A stretch of DNA of 64,000 nucleotides from Thermotogota bacterium ADurb.Bin062 (GTDB lineage: Bacteria > Thermotogota > Thermotogae > MWEM01), in contig MWEM01000008.1 of NCBI GenBank assembly GCA_002071085.1, positions 1 through 64,000 of the forward strand. The letters are read 5' to 3'. Numbering within the stretch: position 1 is the stretch's first letter; every line of letters begins with the position of its first letter. Under the pieces are notes generated by a model, which was not told the DNA's origin, searched no databases, and saw only the letters and a list, made by a program, of their open reading frames with translations. This document shows, piece by piece, positions 24,597 through 33,960 of this stretch. A program made the translations under genes and the position numbers.

Positions 24597-25955
24597 TTAA
24601 ACCATCGCGAGGAACAGGTGAATTGGAATGATTTTGATTTCATGTTCTACGTTCAGAGTTTGTTTCGATACGATGATTCCTCTTTTAAATGTTTTCGAAA
24701 TCACCGACAGGTCACTCCTTTGAATATGATTCTGGTACTTCAATTCAATCGGCACAGAATCGATCAATAGATCCACTTCAGAACCTTGTTTCGAGTACCA
24801 ATAGCCGACGCCACTGATCGCGTCCAACCCGTTTTCTAAAAAGCGGCCGAATGCATATACGCAGTTGACAACGAATTGCTGCTCGATCAATGCGGGTTCA
24901 CCGATCAGATTCCCCATTTTTTGCCGCAGAACTTCGAGGAAAAAACGGTCAGCGAAATACAATTTCTTTTGTTTCTTTTCAGAAGGCTGCCCCGTATTGG
25001 TATCAAGCGCTTTCAACGTCAAAAGTACGAAATTCGCGCCTAAAGCTTCAACGTATTTCTGGAAGGTTTTCGTGTCCACTTCGATTTCAGAAGCGGCGGC
25101 ATTCCACGAGAAGCGGGTCGATATCCTTTTCATTGTATAGTCAAGAACTTTCACGAGTTTTGCCCGCGAGAGCCCGAGCCTTTCAATATCGCCGATGAGA
25201 ATATCCCAGAAATCGTTAACAAGCGCGAGCGCGCTCTTTCCAGAAATATGTGACTCGATAACCGAAGGGATACCTCCGGTTTGTCGAAAGCATTCCCATT
25301 CGACAAGGAGTTTCTCTCCAAATAACGACCATTCCAAGGCGTCTCGTTCCGCTAGCGCGAGGATTTCCTGCAGATTTCTCCGGTGAGGTAAGTCCGGAAT
25401 CCGTTGGGTCAAATACTCTCGAAAAGTTACGGGAAGCAGAACATGATCGGATTGTACGTTGCCTTTCCTTCCCGGCAAACGTTCCGAATCCCTTTTCAAA
25501 TCCCACGCCGACGACCCTGAAAGGACAAACACGTCTTCGCTCATAGCCGTATTGTCGCGTAGTTCCTTAATCGCTCTTTGCCATTGATTCACCATACTGA
25601 TCTCGTCGATGAAGAGGTAACGCTTCTTTTCTGTTTCCGCAAACTGTAGATACCGTATTAAAAGCTCACGCAGTTGCTCGAAAGAGGACACCGTGTCCAA
25701 TGGCAAATATAGAACCGATCTGCGTTGATTTTGTTGGATTAACGACGCGATCAGGGTTTTCATCAGTGTGGATTTACCGATCTGCCTCATACCCCGGACG
25801 ACATAAACCCCGTTCCCGCTCAAATCCAAGCGACCGGCGTACTCCCTTTTATACATTTTATCTTCGAATCCTTTCAACAAGGAATCACATAACTCTTCAG
25901 CGCCTTTATCAGCGCGCCACCACGGATTGTAAATCGCTAAGGTCGAGAAATTCAT
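24597..25955 (-). CDS. AAA ATPase with DUF4143 nuclease-like C-terminus
   Basis: A 452-residue protein of the AAA_14/DUF4143 family. Walker A is GMRQIGKST (55-63), Walker B is YLFIDEIS, and VLSGSSAWDL follows as sensor region. The C-terminal domain carries GSEVDLLID and IELKYQN, the D...E-x-K pattern of PD-(D/E)XK folds. Families of this kind are abundant in anaerobes, often as paralogues, and their role is unknown. GGGAGGTGG precedes the start. The gene stands alone and has a striking pair of palindromes over its promoter, suggesting tight repression. 24447-24596 downstream shows nothing. Confidence 0.87.
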   Translation of the reverse strand: MNFSTLAIYNPWWRADKGAEELCDSLLKGFEDKMYKREYAGRLDLSGNGVYVVRGMRQIGKSTLMKTLIASLIQQNQRRSVLYLPLDTVSSFEQLRELLIRYLQFAETEKKRYLFIDEISMVNQWQRAIKELRDNTAMSEDVFVLSGSSAWDLKRDSERLPGRKGNVQSDHVLLPVTFREYLTQRIPDLPHRRNLQEILALAERDALEWSLFGEKLLVEWECFRQTGGIPSVIESHISGKSALALVNDFWDILIGDIERLGLSRAKLVKVLDYTMKRISTRFSWNAAASEIEVDTKTFQKYVEALGANFVLLTLKALDTNTGQPSEKKQKKLYFADRFFLEVLRQKMGNLIGEPALIEQQFVVNCVYAFGRFLENGLDAISGVGYWYSKQGSEVDLLIDSVPIELKYQNHIQRSDLSVISKTFKRGIIVSKQTLNVEHEIKIIPIHLFLAMV

Positions 25956-25976
25956 ACTTCCACCTCCCAGCGAGTT

Positions 25977-26054
25977 AGTATAGCATAATTCTCCTTTTTA
26001 TGGAGTGTGGCTCCATAAAAATACAGAATTTTATGGACTATACTTCCACAAAAA
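25977..26054 (-). promoter_or_regulatory. promoter with two tandem palindromic operators
   Basis: TATACT on the minus strand (25977-25982) is a good -10. The -35 position, which is weak, lies inside the palindrome 25995-26021, with perfect arms TTTTTATGGAG and CTCCATAAAAA around TGTGG. A second, imperfect copy (TTTTATGGA, then TTCCACAAAA) sits at 26029-26054, about 33 bp away, or three helical turns. This arrangement suits cooperative repressor binding. Confidence 0.55.
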
Positions 26055-26131
26055 GCTGGGATTATAAGGAGTGGAAGGCTCGATGAGTTTATTTCTAGTC
26101 AGGTTATAGTGGAGGGTACGAGTGGTCGTTT

Positions 26132-26667
26132 TTGAAAGGTAACAAAAAAAACAGGGGTCGCTACTCGTGCGTAAGGGGTCAAAAGGAAATAGACCTTTAC
26201 AAACTGTCTCTCCAAAAGGAGGTGAAACGTACAAGAAAAATCCGTACTCGTGTTCCTGTGCGCCTGACCCAAACAGAACTCCCCGGCTTGTGTTGTCGGC
26301 TAGTATCGTCGATGTTGTTGTGAGGAAACGGAAGCTCCAGTTATTCTTTTTGATCAATGACTCCACCCGCCTTGGTAACCTTGTTCGATTTCTCTATCCC
26401 TGGGTATCTGGTGCAATCCGTTCTCGAACACGCGATTGCTCTCTATTCCCGCCCAAGGGTCTTTCGTACCGACAATGGCCTGGAATTCGTAAAGAACGCT
26501 TTCGAGTGCCTCCTTTCCCGTTGAAGGATCAAACGCGCGCGCATCTCCAACCGGGCGGACCTTATCAAAACGGATTCAGCGAATCCTTCAACGCTAGATT
26601 GAATGAGGCATGCCTTCTAACAATGGATATGAATCTGTTCCCTTTTAAGGATATTCAAAAGCGATAA
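26132..26667 (+). pseudogene. IS3/IS481-type transposase remnant, frameshifted
   Basis: Fragments of a DDE integrase-type transposase are spread over the frames: VVVRKRKLQLFFLINDSTR, then in another frame SRPRVFRTDNGLEFV with the second aspartate, then QPGGPYQNGFSESFNARLNE with the glutamate. The order is right for an IS3/IS481 orfB, but at least two frameshifts and a stop interrupt it. It abuts ISL3 copy A directly. Confidence 0.7.
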
Positions 26668-26672
26668 TGTCT

Positions 26673-27493
26673 GGTTCTCTTCCAAATCAAATGGGGAAGA
26701 AAATAGTTATGTCAACCTTGGTACATCGAACTTGAGTTTCCCGAAGACCAAAGAGATCATCAGTCGCAGGTATCTGAGTGTCTTGAACCCATAGGAGCGC
26801 TTTGTAATCGTTCTCAGCTTGGAATTGTTCCCTTCCATCACGGCGTTGGTCACCCGGTAAGAATAAATAGGCCATAACATCTTTCTGATGGGTCAAAATC
26901 GATTGGGCGACTTTACCTTTCGAGCGCTTGGAATTATTCGCGTTTATAGAAAGTATGACCTTTCTACGCGCGGCTTCATCTATAGAGAGTGCGCTGTCGG
27001 TTCTTGCGATAACTCTTGAGAACCGACCTCTTTCTCTTTGTAGCGCTTTAACACTCTCCGAATGCGGTTATCACTTTCCCCGTACCACCGATGAATCTGC
27101 GCTACGCTGTTTGTTTGAGCCAAGGAAAGAACCGACTCTTCGAACAAAAGCGTGAATCCGCTTCCTGCCCGAGCCCAGGGTACTTGCACTTGTTTGATAC
27201 CCTCCGGCGTATAGATTCTCGGGATACGTGCGCGCAGATGGGTCTTATACTGTAACAGGTTCATATGCCGCCACTCTCGGATAACCGTATCGTGGGCACT
27301 ACACAGTTCACCTTTGTAAGGAAATTTCGCTCCCCGTTTGAAATCGATGTAGATGTGTACGACCTGCTCTTTTTGTTCTACTTCGCTGATGTACCACGGT
27401 TCTTCTAACCCTAACAGTTTTTCGAAAAATACCTGAAGTTCCTTTTCCATCCGATTTCCTCTCAATGGGTGTTATTCATTGGGAATTCTATCA
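26673..27493 (-). mobile_element. internally deleted ISL3-family element, copy A
   Basis: About 821 bp from GGTTCTCTTCCAAATC to ATTCTATCA. The right part encodes the transposase N-terminus (residues 1-161: WYISEVEQKEQVVHIYIDF, HLRARIPRIYTPEGI, then a helix-turn-helix); the left part encodes a frameshifted C-terminus (VTNAVMEGNNSKLR-like). The catalytic middle is missing. The length and the deletion point match copy B, so it was probably spread in trans in this form. It ends about 30 bp from the rpoC stop. Confidence 0.8.
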
Positions 27494-27511
27494 CGGCCGT
27501 TGCCTGGGCGA

Positions 27512-27538
27512 TAAGAAAACCCTACGGCTCGGGAGCCG
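27512..27538 (-). terminator. terminator overlapping the rpoC stop
   Basis: On the minus strand CGGCT and AGCCG pair around CCCG, the stop codon follows at once, then a short T-run (TTTTCTT). The stem is formed by the last rpoC codons. The T-run is only moderate. Confidence 0.5.
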
Positions 27539-30500
27539 AATTTTGTTCATTGTCATACGTCTCGTCGTAGTCGATAGACGAGTACAAATCCATTCCGGTT
27601 CCGGCTGGAACGAGTTGGCCGATAATCACGTTTTCTTTCAGGCCTTTCAGCTCGTCAACACTTCCTTTCAGAGCGTTTTCAGTCAAGACTTGCGTCGTTT
27701 GTTGGAACGAGGCGGCATTCAACCAGCCAATTTGCTCTAGCGACGCTTTGGTGATCCTTAAGAGTTTCCTTCGGTATTTCACCGGCTCTTTGGTGTTGAT
27801 CTGATACTCTTTCGTTTCGTCTCCTTCGGCGATCTCGACCACTTTGATCCCTTCTTTTACCAACTCTTTGAGGAGCTCCTCGGTCACCACGGACCCCTCG
27901 GGGGCAAGCTCCTTGATCTCTCCCTCACGCGAAATCAGAATGCGTTTTTGAACGGTTTTGTCCAAAACGCGTTTCCTATTCTCGTTCACCTTCTCGTTGG
28001 ATTTTAAGATTGCCTCGTTCGTTTTTTTGACCTGCTGGAACGAAACGAGGTCCCCCACCAGATAATCGGTGTCTCCCGCTTCCACGACCTCCACTTTGCC
28101 CAACATCTGGCGAATGATGATTTCGAAATGCTTGTTGTGGATATCCACGCCTTGCTCGGAGTACACCCGCTTTATTTCTCTCAAGAGATATTTGAAGGTC
28201 GTGTCGACATCAAGCTCTTGCATCAGTTCCCGAGGCCTCACCGCGCCGGTTGAAATAGGGGTTCCCGGAAAGAGTTTGGCGGCTGCTTTGAATTTCGCTT
28301 CTGGAGCGCTCGAGCGTTCGCGCTCGCAGATGCTCCCGATAACATTCCCAGCAGGCTCCGGCGTTGCGCTCTTAGCGCCCCATTCATCATTTTCATTCCG
28401 AGTGGTATCGGCTATAATCCTGTCAATAATAGTGTGAATTCGATTCAAGAGCCCTCGAAAACGATCCGAATATGAATCGTAAGTTGTTTTGCCTTCTTCG
28501 AGCGGGAATGCTGAACCTTGAAGTCTTTCATTGGGTTCGTTAAGAAAAGGATTGACTGAACAATTTCCTTTCTCGTTTTCTTGAATCTCTTCGCAGGCAG
28601 TAGAAAATTCGCGAACGGGAATCGCTTTATTGACTTTTGCTTTCAAGGTACTCGGAATCTCGTATTCGTGGATGCATTCCTCGTAGTCTTCGACGTAGAC
28701 TTTTGTTTTCCCGTTTTCTTCTTGTTTGATATCTTTTACGAATCCACGAACCGTACTGAATACGGCGGGGTTTTTTTTGAGCTTTATACGCGCCTCGAAC
28801 AACTCTTCGGCCCGTGGTAGCCCTTGTGTGATGTCGGCCGTTGACGCGATACCGCCCGTATGGAGTGTGCGCATCGTCAGCTGCGTCCCCGGTTCCCCAA
28901 TCGATTGTGCCGCCACTATGCCCACTGCTTCCCCGATATTGACGATTTGGTGATTCGACAAATCCATTCCATAGCATTTCGCGCACACTCCATCCTCGGA
29001 TTCACAGGTGAACACGTTCCGGATGATGATCGTCGGTCGTACTCGGAGTTCGGTTACTCCTTCCGCGACTAACAACCGGGCCGTTTCAGGATCGATCTTC
29101 TCGTCTTCCACCGCAATCGTGCGTTTCCCATCTTTGGAGAATGCCTTCTGTTTAGAATAATTTCCCACAATCGGATACTCGATGACGGCTATCCTCTGGA
29201 TACCGTTGTTTTTGCATTCTTGAAGAAGATGGGAGTTGACCGGCGTTTCCGCCTGGAACAGCAGCATCCCGGTGGAGGCCATCACCGGCTCTTTGAGCTC
29301 GATGTAGGAGTAGGTCAGTCGATCTTTCCAGATGTTTTTGGTCAGGTTGAATTCGTATTCTTTTTTGACGGGAACACACTTTTCGTACTTGGCTAAGTAT
29401 TTGGCATCGTCACCGGTCAACATCGTATCCCGCTCATAGACCTTTCCCGGAATGAAAGGGCACGGTAACGGTGTTCCGAGTTCGGGCTCGTAGATCGGCT
29501 CCGCGATAACCCGACCGAAGATGTTTTTCTCGAGACCCTCGATCTCGACCTCTTCATCCCGTAATGTAGTTGCATCGAAGCCTTTGCGCGTTCCACAATC
29601 ATATTCTGTTACCACAACGCTTTGGGCGACGTCGACCAGCTTCGGGGTTAGATAGCCAGCGTTTGAAGTACGTAAGAGCGTGTCGACAGCCGCTTTCCGC
29701 CCCCCGTGGGTGGAAATGAAAAATTCCATAACGCTCAAGCCTTCACGAAAATTCGCGCAGATCGGGAACTCGATGATATTCCCCGCTGGTCCCGCCATCA
29801 GCCCGCGCATACCGGCCAACTGCTTCAGCTGGCTCACGTTCCCGCTGGCTCCTGAAGATACCATCATCTGCAAGGGGTTGTATGGGTGATCCGCCATATT
29901 CTTTACGGTCGCCTTCAACACGTCGCTGGTTGATTCGTCCCAAATCTTGATGATCTCTCGGTAGCGTTCCAAGGGCGTCAAGAAACCGTATCGATAATAC
30001 TCTTCCACTTCGTTGATCCGCTTTTCTGACTTTTCTATAATCTCCTTCCGTTGGTCGGAGAATAAAACGTCCTTGACCGAGATGGTCAAACCGGATACGG
30101 TGGCATAGTGGAAGCCGAGGTCCTTGATGTCGTCCAGCAAGTCCGCAGTTCTATCGATCCCGAATTTTTTGAATATCTCGTATACGAGATTTTTGATCTC
30201 TTTCTTTTTGAACGCTTTGTCGTATTGCTTGTACTCCTCCGGAAGGAGCTCGTTAAATATCGCTCGACCGGGAGTCGTTTTCACGATTTTCGTGGCGCCC
30301 TCAGACAACCGATATCTGTATAGTATCGGTGTGTGCAGCGTCAAATCCTGCTTGGCGCACTCCGTCGCCGGCTCGTTTTCGGTGTTGACGATCGAAAGCT
30401 CTTTTCTATGCGAGCTGTGCTCCAATGCGATCAGGACTTCCACGAAATTGGTGAAACGGAAGGGGATGTCTTTGGCGTCGATCTTATCTATATCCTTTTC

Positions 30501-32909
30501 GCACATCGTGAGGTAATAGATCCCGAGAATGATATCCTTCCCCGGCATCGAGAGCGGTTCGCCGTTGGCAGGCGAGATGATGTTGTAGCGAGAGAGCATC
30601 AGCCACTTCGCTTCAGCCTGGGCTTTGGCCGACAGGGGTACGTGAACCGCCATCTGGTCTCCGTCGAAGTCCGCGTTGAAAGGCGGGCAAACCAAAGGAT
30701 GCAGTCGAATGGCGTTTCCTTCGACCAATCGAGGTATAAAGGCCTGTATCGAGATTCTGTGCAATGTCGGCGCGCGGTTGAGTAAGACCGGATGCTCCCG
30801 GATCACCTCTTCGAGCACCCTCCACGCCTGCGGCATCTCTTTTTCTATAATCGCCTTTTTTAACTTTCGCGCGCTCTTTGAAGTGGCTTTACCTCTGAGC
30901 AGTTTAGAGAGGACGAAGGGTTTGAACAACTCGAGCGCCATCATCTTGGGGATTCCACATTCGTGTATCTTCAAATCTGGGCCGGGAACGATGACCGCTC
31001 GCCCGGAGTAATCCACCCGTTTCCCAAGCAGGTTCCTGCGGAACCGCCCTTTCTTTCCCTTGAGCAAATCGGTTAAAGATTTTAAGGGGCGCCCTCCTCT
31101 ATCGGTGATCGCTTTGGACATCCTCCCGTTGTAGATGAGCGCGTCGACCGCCTGTTGAAGCATACGCTTTTCATTTCGCACGATCACTTCTGGCGCGTTT
31201 ATTTCCATCAGTTTTTTCAACCTGTTGTTTCGGTTGATGACGCGGCGATAAAGGTCATTCAAATCGGTCGTCGCGAAGCGTCCGCCTTCGATCTGGACCA
31301 TCGGGCGGAGCTCGGGCGAGATGACGGGCAAAACGTTCAAGACCATCCAAATCGGATCGTTCCCGGATAGCAGGAGGTCTTTGATGATCTGCAACCGCTT
31401 TCTGAGTTTGATCACATTCGCGCTGGATTTCGGAAGCTCTCGCAATTCATTTTCTTTTTCAACGAGTATCTTTTCCAGATCCAGTTTGGCCAGGAGACTC
31501 TTAACAGCTTCAGCGCCGGTCCTGGCCTCGATCTTCCCCGGATACACCGTCCGGTAAGCTTCGTATTCGTCGTCGGTGAGGATATCGCCGACCCCTTTTT
31601 CTATCTCGGCTGAAACATCGGGATCAACTTCCGTGATGACCATAATCGGTCGGTCGTTTTCGATTTCGCCTTCGGCGTTGAACATCCCGGGGTAATGTTC
31701 TTCTAAGATGCGATATTCGGTGAGTGAGAGAATCTCCTCTTCATAGACGAAACGATCGGCTATATGCGCATCTTTCTCCACCATATCCCCGTCGTTGACG
31801 TAGAGAATCGAGCCTTCGACGATCGGGTACCGGCGCTCCTCTATGATGTTTTCGATGAGCACCTTGCCGTTAGAAGTCGCTTCGTGTCTACCATCTGGCA
31901 AAGGCTTGACAGACAGCCCTTTGTCGAACACGACGATTCCGGACTTTTCAGCCAGTATCGCCGGATACGTGACTTCCCAGGTCAGGCGGTCTCCTTTTTT
32001 CACTTTTTCGTTGTCTTTTACGGCAACCCTCGCGTTAAACGGGATTTGAAAGTTCACCGGTTGGTCGCCGCTCGTGATGATTGGGTCTATGGTCAAAGTC
32101 CCCAATCCTTCGTCCAGTTCTACCGTTCCGTCGATCGGGGAGTAGATCGCCGGAATGGTCTGCTCGCTCACGAGCTGTTGCTCCGCTTTGATTTCCTCGC
32201 CACTTTTGAAATTGATCGTTCGGTTTTTGTGAACAGCGTATGCTTTCGAAACCTTATCCGTCACGGTCACCCAGTACAGAGTTTTGCCGGTATGGGTTTC
32301 TTCTTTGGTTATAGAAACCATTCCCTGAATCTCAGACTTCACCGGTCCGATGGTTTTTTTTACGGTGACGGCCGGTTCGGCTTCGAAGTCCCAGAACTGG
32401 CTGTAGATATCGCGCTCGGTCTCGTATAAGGTGTCGCCGTTATCGAAGGCGGTGTCTTTTCTATCGACGATGACGAATATCTTTTCTTTGATCCTTCTGG
32501 AGCCGAAATAGATAATATTCTCCAAGTTTTTACTGGTCATATACAGAAGGTTGGACAAAATGCTTGGCGCGCTCTTCAGGAACCAGAGATGGACCACCGG
32601 GGCTGCCAGCTGAATGTGCCCCATATTCTTTCTTCTGGAAGACTTGGGTTCGACACGCACATTGCAGCGTTCGCATACGGTTCCCTCGTACTTCTTTCCT
32701 TTGTACTTGCCACAGGAGCATTCGTAATCTTTGGTCGGCCCAAAGATCTTTTCGCAAAATAGCCCATCCCTCTCGGGCTTGAATGTCCGATAGTTGATAG
32801 TTTCCGGATTTTTGACCTCGCCATTGGACCAACCGATAACCGTATCGGGAGAAGCCATCGTGATTTGAACAGATCTGACTCTTTTCATACTCGCCCTACT
32901 TTCCAGCAT
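27522..32909 (-). CDS. rpoC: DNA-directed RNA polymerase subunit beta'
   Basis: A 1795-residue beta' subunit. The N-terminal zinc ribbon is CSCGKYKG...CERC; the catalytic [12 protein letters not shown] lies near residue 750; the bridge/trigger region reads [18 protein letters not shown], and the second zinc site is [12 protein letters not shown] long insertion follows the zinc ribbon (about residues 140-470), as in Thermotogota. A further stretch of about 110 residues (roughly 1432-1540) interrupts the C-terminal region just before [16 protein letters not shown]. An internal ATG eight codons in (32888) is an alternative start. The gene has its own promoter and terminator, and rpoB is not adjacent: both flanks are ISL3 elements. 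Confidence 0.97.
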   Translation of the reverse strand: MLESRASMKRVRSVQITMASPDTVIGWSNGEVKNPETINYRTFKPERDGLFCEKIFGPTKDYECSCGKYKGKKYEGTVCERCNVRVEPKSSRRKNMGHIQLAAPVVHLWFLKSAPSILSNLLYMTSKNLENIIYFGSRRIKEKIFVIVDRKDTAFDNGDTLYETERDIYSQFWDFEAEPAVTVKKTIGPVKSEIQGMVSITKEETHTGKTLYWVTVTDKVSKAYAVHKNRTINFKSGEEIKAEQQLVSEQTIPAIYSPIDGTVELDEGLGTLTIDPIITSGDQPVNFQIPFNARVAVKDNEKVKKGDRLTWEVTYPAILAEKSGIVVFDKGLSVKPLPDGRHEATSNGKVLIENIIEERRYPIVEGSILYVNDGDMVEKDAHIADRFVYEEEILSLTEYRILEEHYPGMFNAEGEIENDRPIMVITEVDPDVSAEIEKGVGDILTDDEYEAYRTVYPGKIEARTGAEAVKSLLAKLDLEKILVEKENELRELPKSSANVIKLRKRLQIIKDLLLSGNDPIWMVLNVLPVISPELRPMVQIEGGRFATTDLNDLYRRVINRNNRLKKLMEINAPEVIVRNEKRMLQQAVDALIYNGRMSKAITDRGGRPLKSLTDLLKGKKGRFRRNLLGKRVDYSGRAVIVPGPDLKIHECGIPKMMALELFKPFVLSKLLRGKATSKSARKLKKAIIEKEMPQAWRVLEEVIREHPVLLNRAPTLHRISIQAFIPRLVEGNAIRLHPLVCPPFNADFDGDQMAVHVPLSAKAQAEAKWLMLSRYNIISPANGEPLSMPGKDIILGIYYLTMCEKDIDKIDAKDIPFRFTNFVEVLIALEHSSHRKELSIVNTENEPATECAKQDLTLHTPILYRYRLSEGATKIVKTTPGRAIFNELLPEEYKQYDKAFKKKEIKNLVYEIFKKFGIDRTADLLDDIKDLGFHYATVSGLTISVKDVLFSDQRKEIIEKSEKRINEVEEYYRYGFLTPLERYREIIKIWDESTSDVLKATVKNMADHPYNPLQMMVSSGASGNVSQLKQLAGMRGLMAGPAGNIIEFPICANFREGLSVMEFFISTHGGRKAAVDTLLRTSNAGYLTPKLVDVAQSVVVTEYDCGTRKGFDATTLRDEEVEIEGLEKNIFGRVIAEPIYEPELGTPLPCPFIPGKVYERDTMLTGDDAKYLAKYEKCVPVKKEYEFNLTKNIWKDRLTYSYIELKEPVMASTGMLLFQAETPVNSHLLQECKNNGIQRIAVIEYPIVGNYSKQKAFSKDGKRTIAVEDEKIDPETARLLVAEGVTELRVRPTIIIRNVFTCESEDGVCAKCYGMDLSNHQIVNIGEAVGIVAAQSIGEPGTQLTMRTLHTGGIASTADITQGLPRAEELFEARIKLKKNPAVFSTVRGFVKDIKQEENGKTKVYVEDYEECIHEYEIPSTLKAKVNKAIPVREFSTACEEIQENEKGNCSVNPFLNEPNERLQGSAFPLEEGKTTYDSYSDRFRGLLNRIHTIIDRIIADTTRNENDEWGAKSATPEPAGNVIGSICERERSSAPEAKFKAAAKLFPGTPISTGAVRPRELMQELDVDTTFKYLLREIKRVYSEQGVDIHNKHFEIIIRQMLGKVEVVEAGDTDYLVGDLVSFQQVKKTNEAILKSNEKVNENRKRVLDKTVQKRILISREGEIKELAPEGSVVTEELLKELVKEGIKVVEIAEGDETKEYQINTKEPVKYRRKLLRITKASLEQIGWLNAASFQQTTQVLTENALKGSVDELKGLKENVIIGQLVPAGTGMDLYSSIDYDETYDNEQNSAPEP

Positions 32910-32966
32910 TCCCGTTATGTCAGGATCAAATATCTTTTCGCTAATTGCTAAATCTTATGAACAATA

Positions 32967-32994
32967 ATTAAAATACAAAGGAAAGAATGGTCAA
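32967..32994 (-). promoter_or_regulatory. rpoC promoter
   Basis: TTGACC (32989-32994) and TTTAAT (32967-32972) on the minus strand, each five of six to consensus, are spaced by 16 bases. The site lies between ISL3 copy B and rpoC, so rpoC can be expressed independently of any upstream operon. Confidence 0.55.
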
Positions 32995-33054
32995 AAAAAA
33001 GCTAACCCATATAAGCCAGGTTTGTTTAGAAATTTCCTTATTCAATTCGTTTTA

Positions 33055-33876
33055 GGTTCTCTTCCAAGTCAAATGGGTAGGAAAATAGTTATGTCAACCT
33101 TGGCGCCTCGAACTTGAGTTTCCTGAAGACCAAGAAAATCATCTACCTCAGGTATCGAAGAGTCTTGAATTCATAGGAGCGTTTTGTAATCGCTCTCAGC
33201 TTGGAATTGTTCCCTTCCATTACGGCGTTGGTCACCCGATAGGTAAAATAGGCCATAACGCCTTTCGGATGGATCAAAATCGATCGGGCGCCTTTAGCTT
33301 TTCGAGCGCATGGGATTATTCGCGTTTATGGAAAGCACGCCCTTTCTGTGCGCCGCTTCATCTATGGAGAGCGCACTGACGGTTCTTATGATAAATCTTG
33401 AAGGCCGACTTCTTTCTCTTTGTAGCGCTTTAACACTCTCCAAAGACGGGTTTCACTTTCGCCGTACAACCGATGGATCTGCGCTACGCTGGTTGTTTGA
33501 GCTAAAGAAAGAACGGACTCTTCGAACAAAAGCGTGAAACCGCCTCCTGCCCGAGCCCAGGGTACTTGTACTTGTTTGACGCTATCCGGTGTACTGATTC
33601 TCGGGGCACGCGCGCGCAGATGGGTCTTATACAGTAACAGGTTCATATGCCGCCACTCTCGGATAACCGTATCGTGGGCACTACAAGGCTCCCCTTTGTA
33701 GTTAAATTTCGCTCCCCGTTTGAAATCGATACGGATGTGGACGACCTGTTCTTTTTGCTTTATTTCGCTGATGTACTAGGATTCCGTTATTCCAACCAAT
33801 TGTTCGAATAAGGGTTGAAGTACCTTTTCCATCCCGATTTCTTCCCAATGCGTATTTTTCATTGGGAATTCTATCA
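33055..33876 (-). mobile_element. internally deleted ISL3-family element, copy B
   Basis: About 822 bp from GGTTCTCTTCCAAGTC to ATTCTATCA, in the same orientation as copy A and nearly the same length. The transposase N-terminus is here broken by stops (for example TAG after EISEI-like codons near 33776). The helix-turn-helix part (VLKRYKEKEVGLQDLS) and the C-terminal remnant are recognisable. Copies A and B form direct repeats around rpoC. Confidence 0.8.
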
Positions 33877-33960
33877 TAGCCTTTGATTAACAAGTTACTT
33901 AATATCTATAACAATATTCCTGTCCATACTAAGCGTTTGAAAACCGTTCTTTACACTATA

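Noticed and set aside
27522-32909. Composite transposon moving rpoC as an established fact
   Set aside because: Direct IS copies flank the gene, but no target duplication around the whole unit was seen, so it is reported only as a hypothesis.
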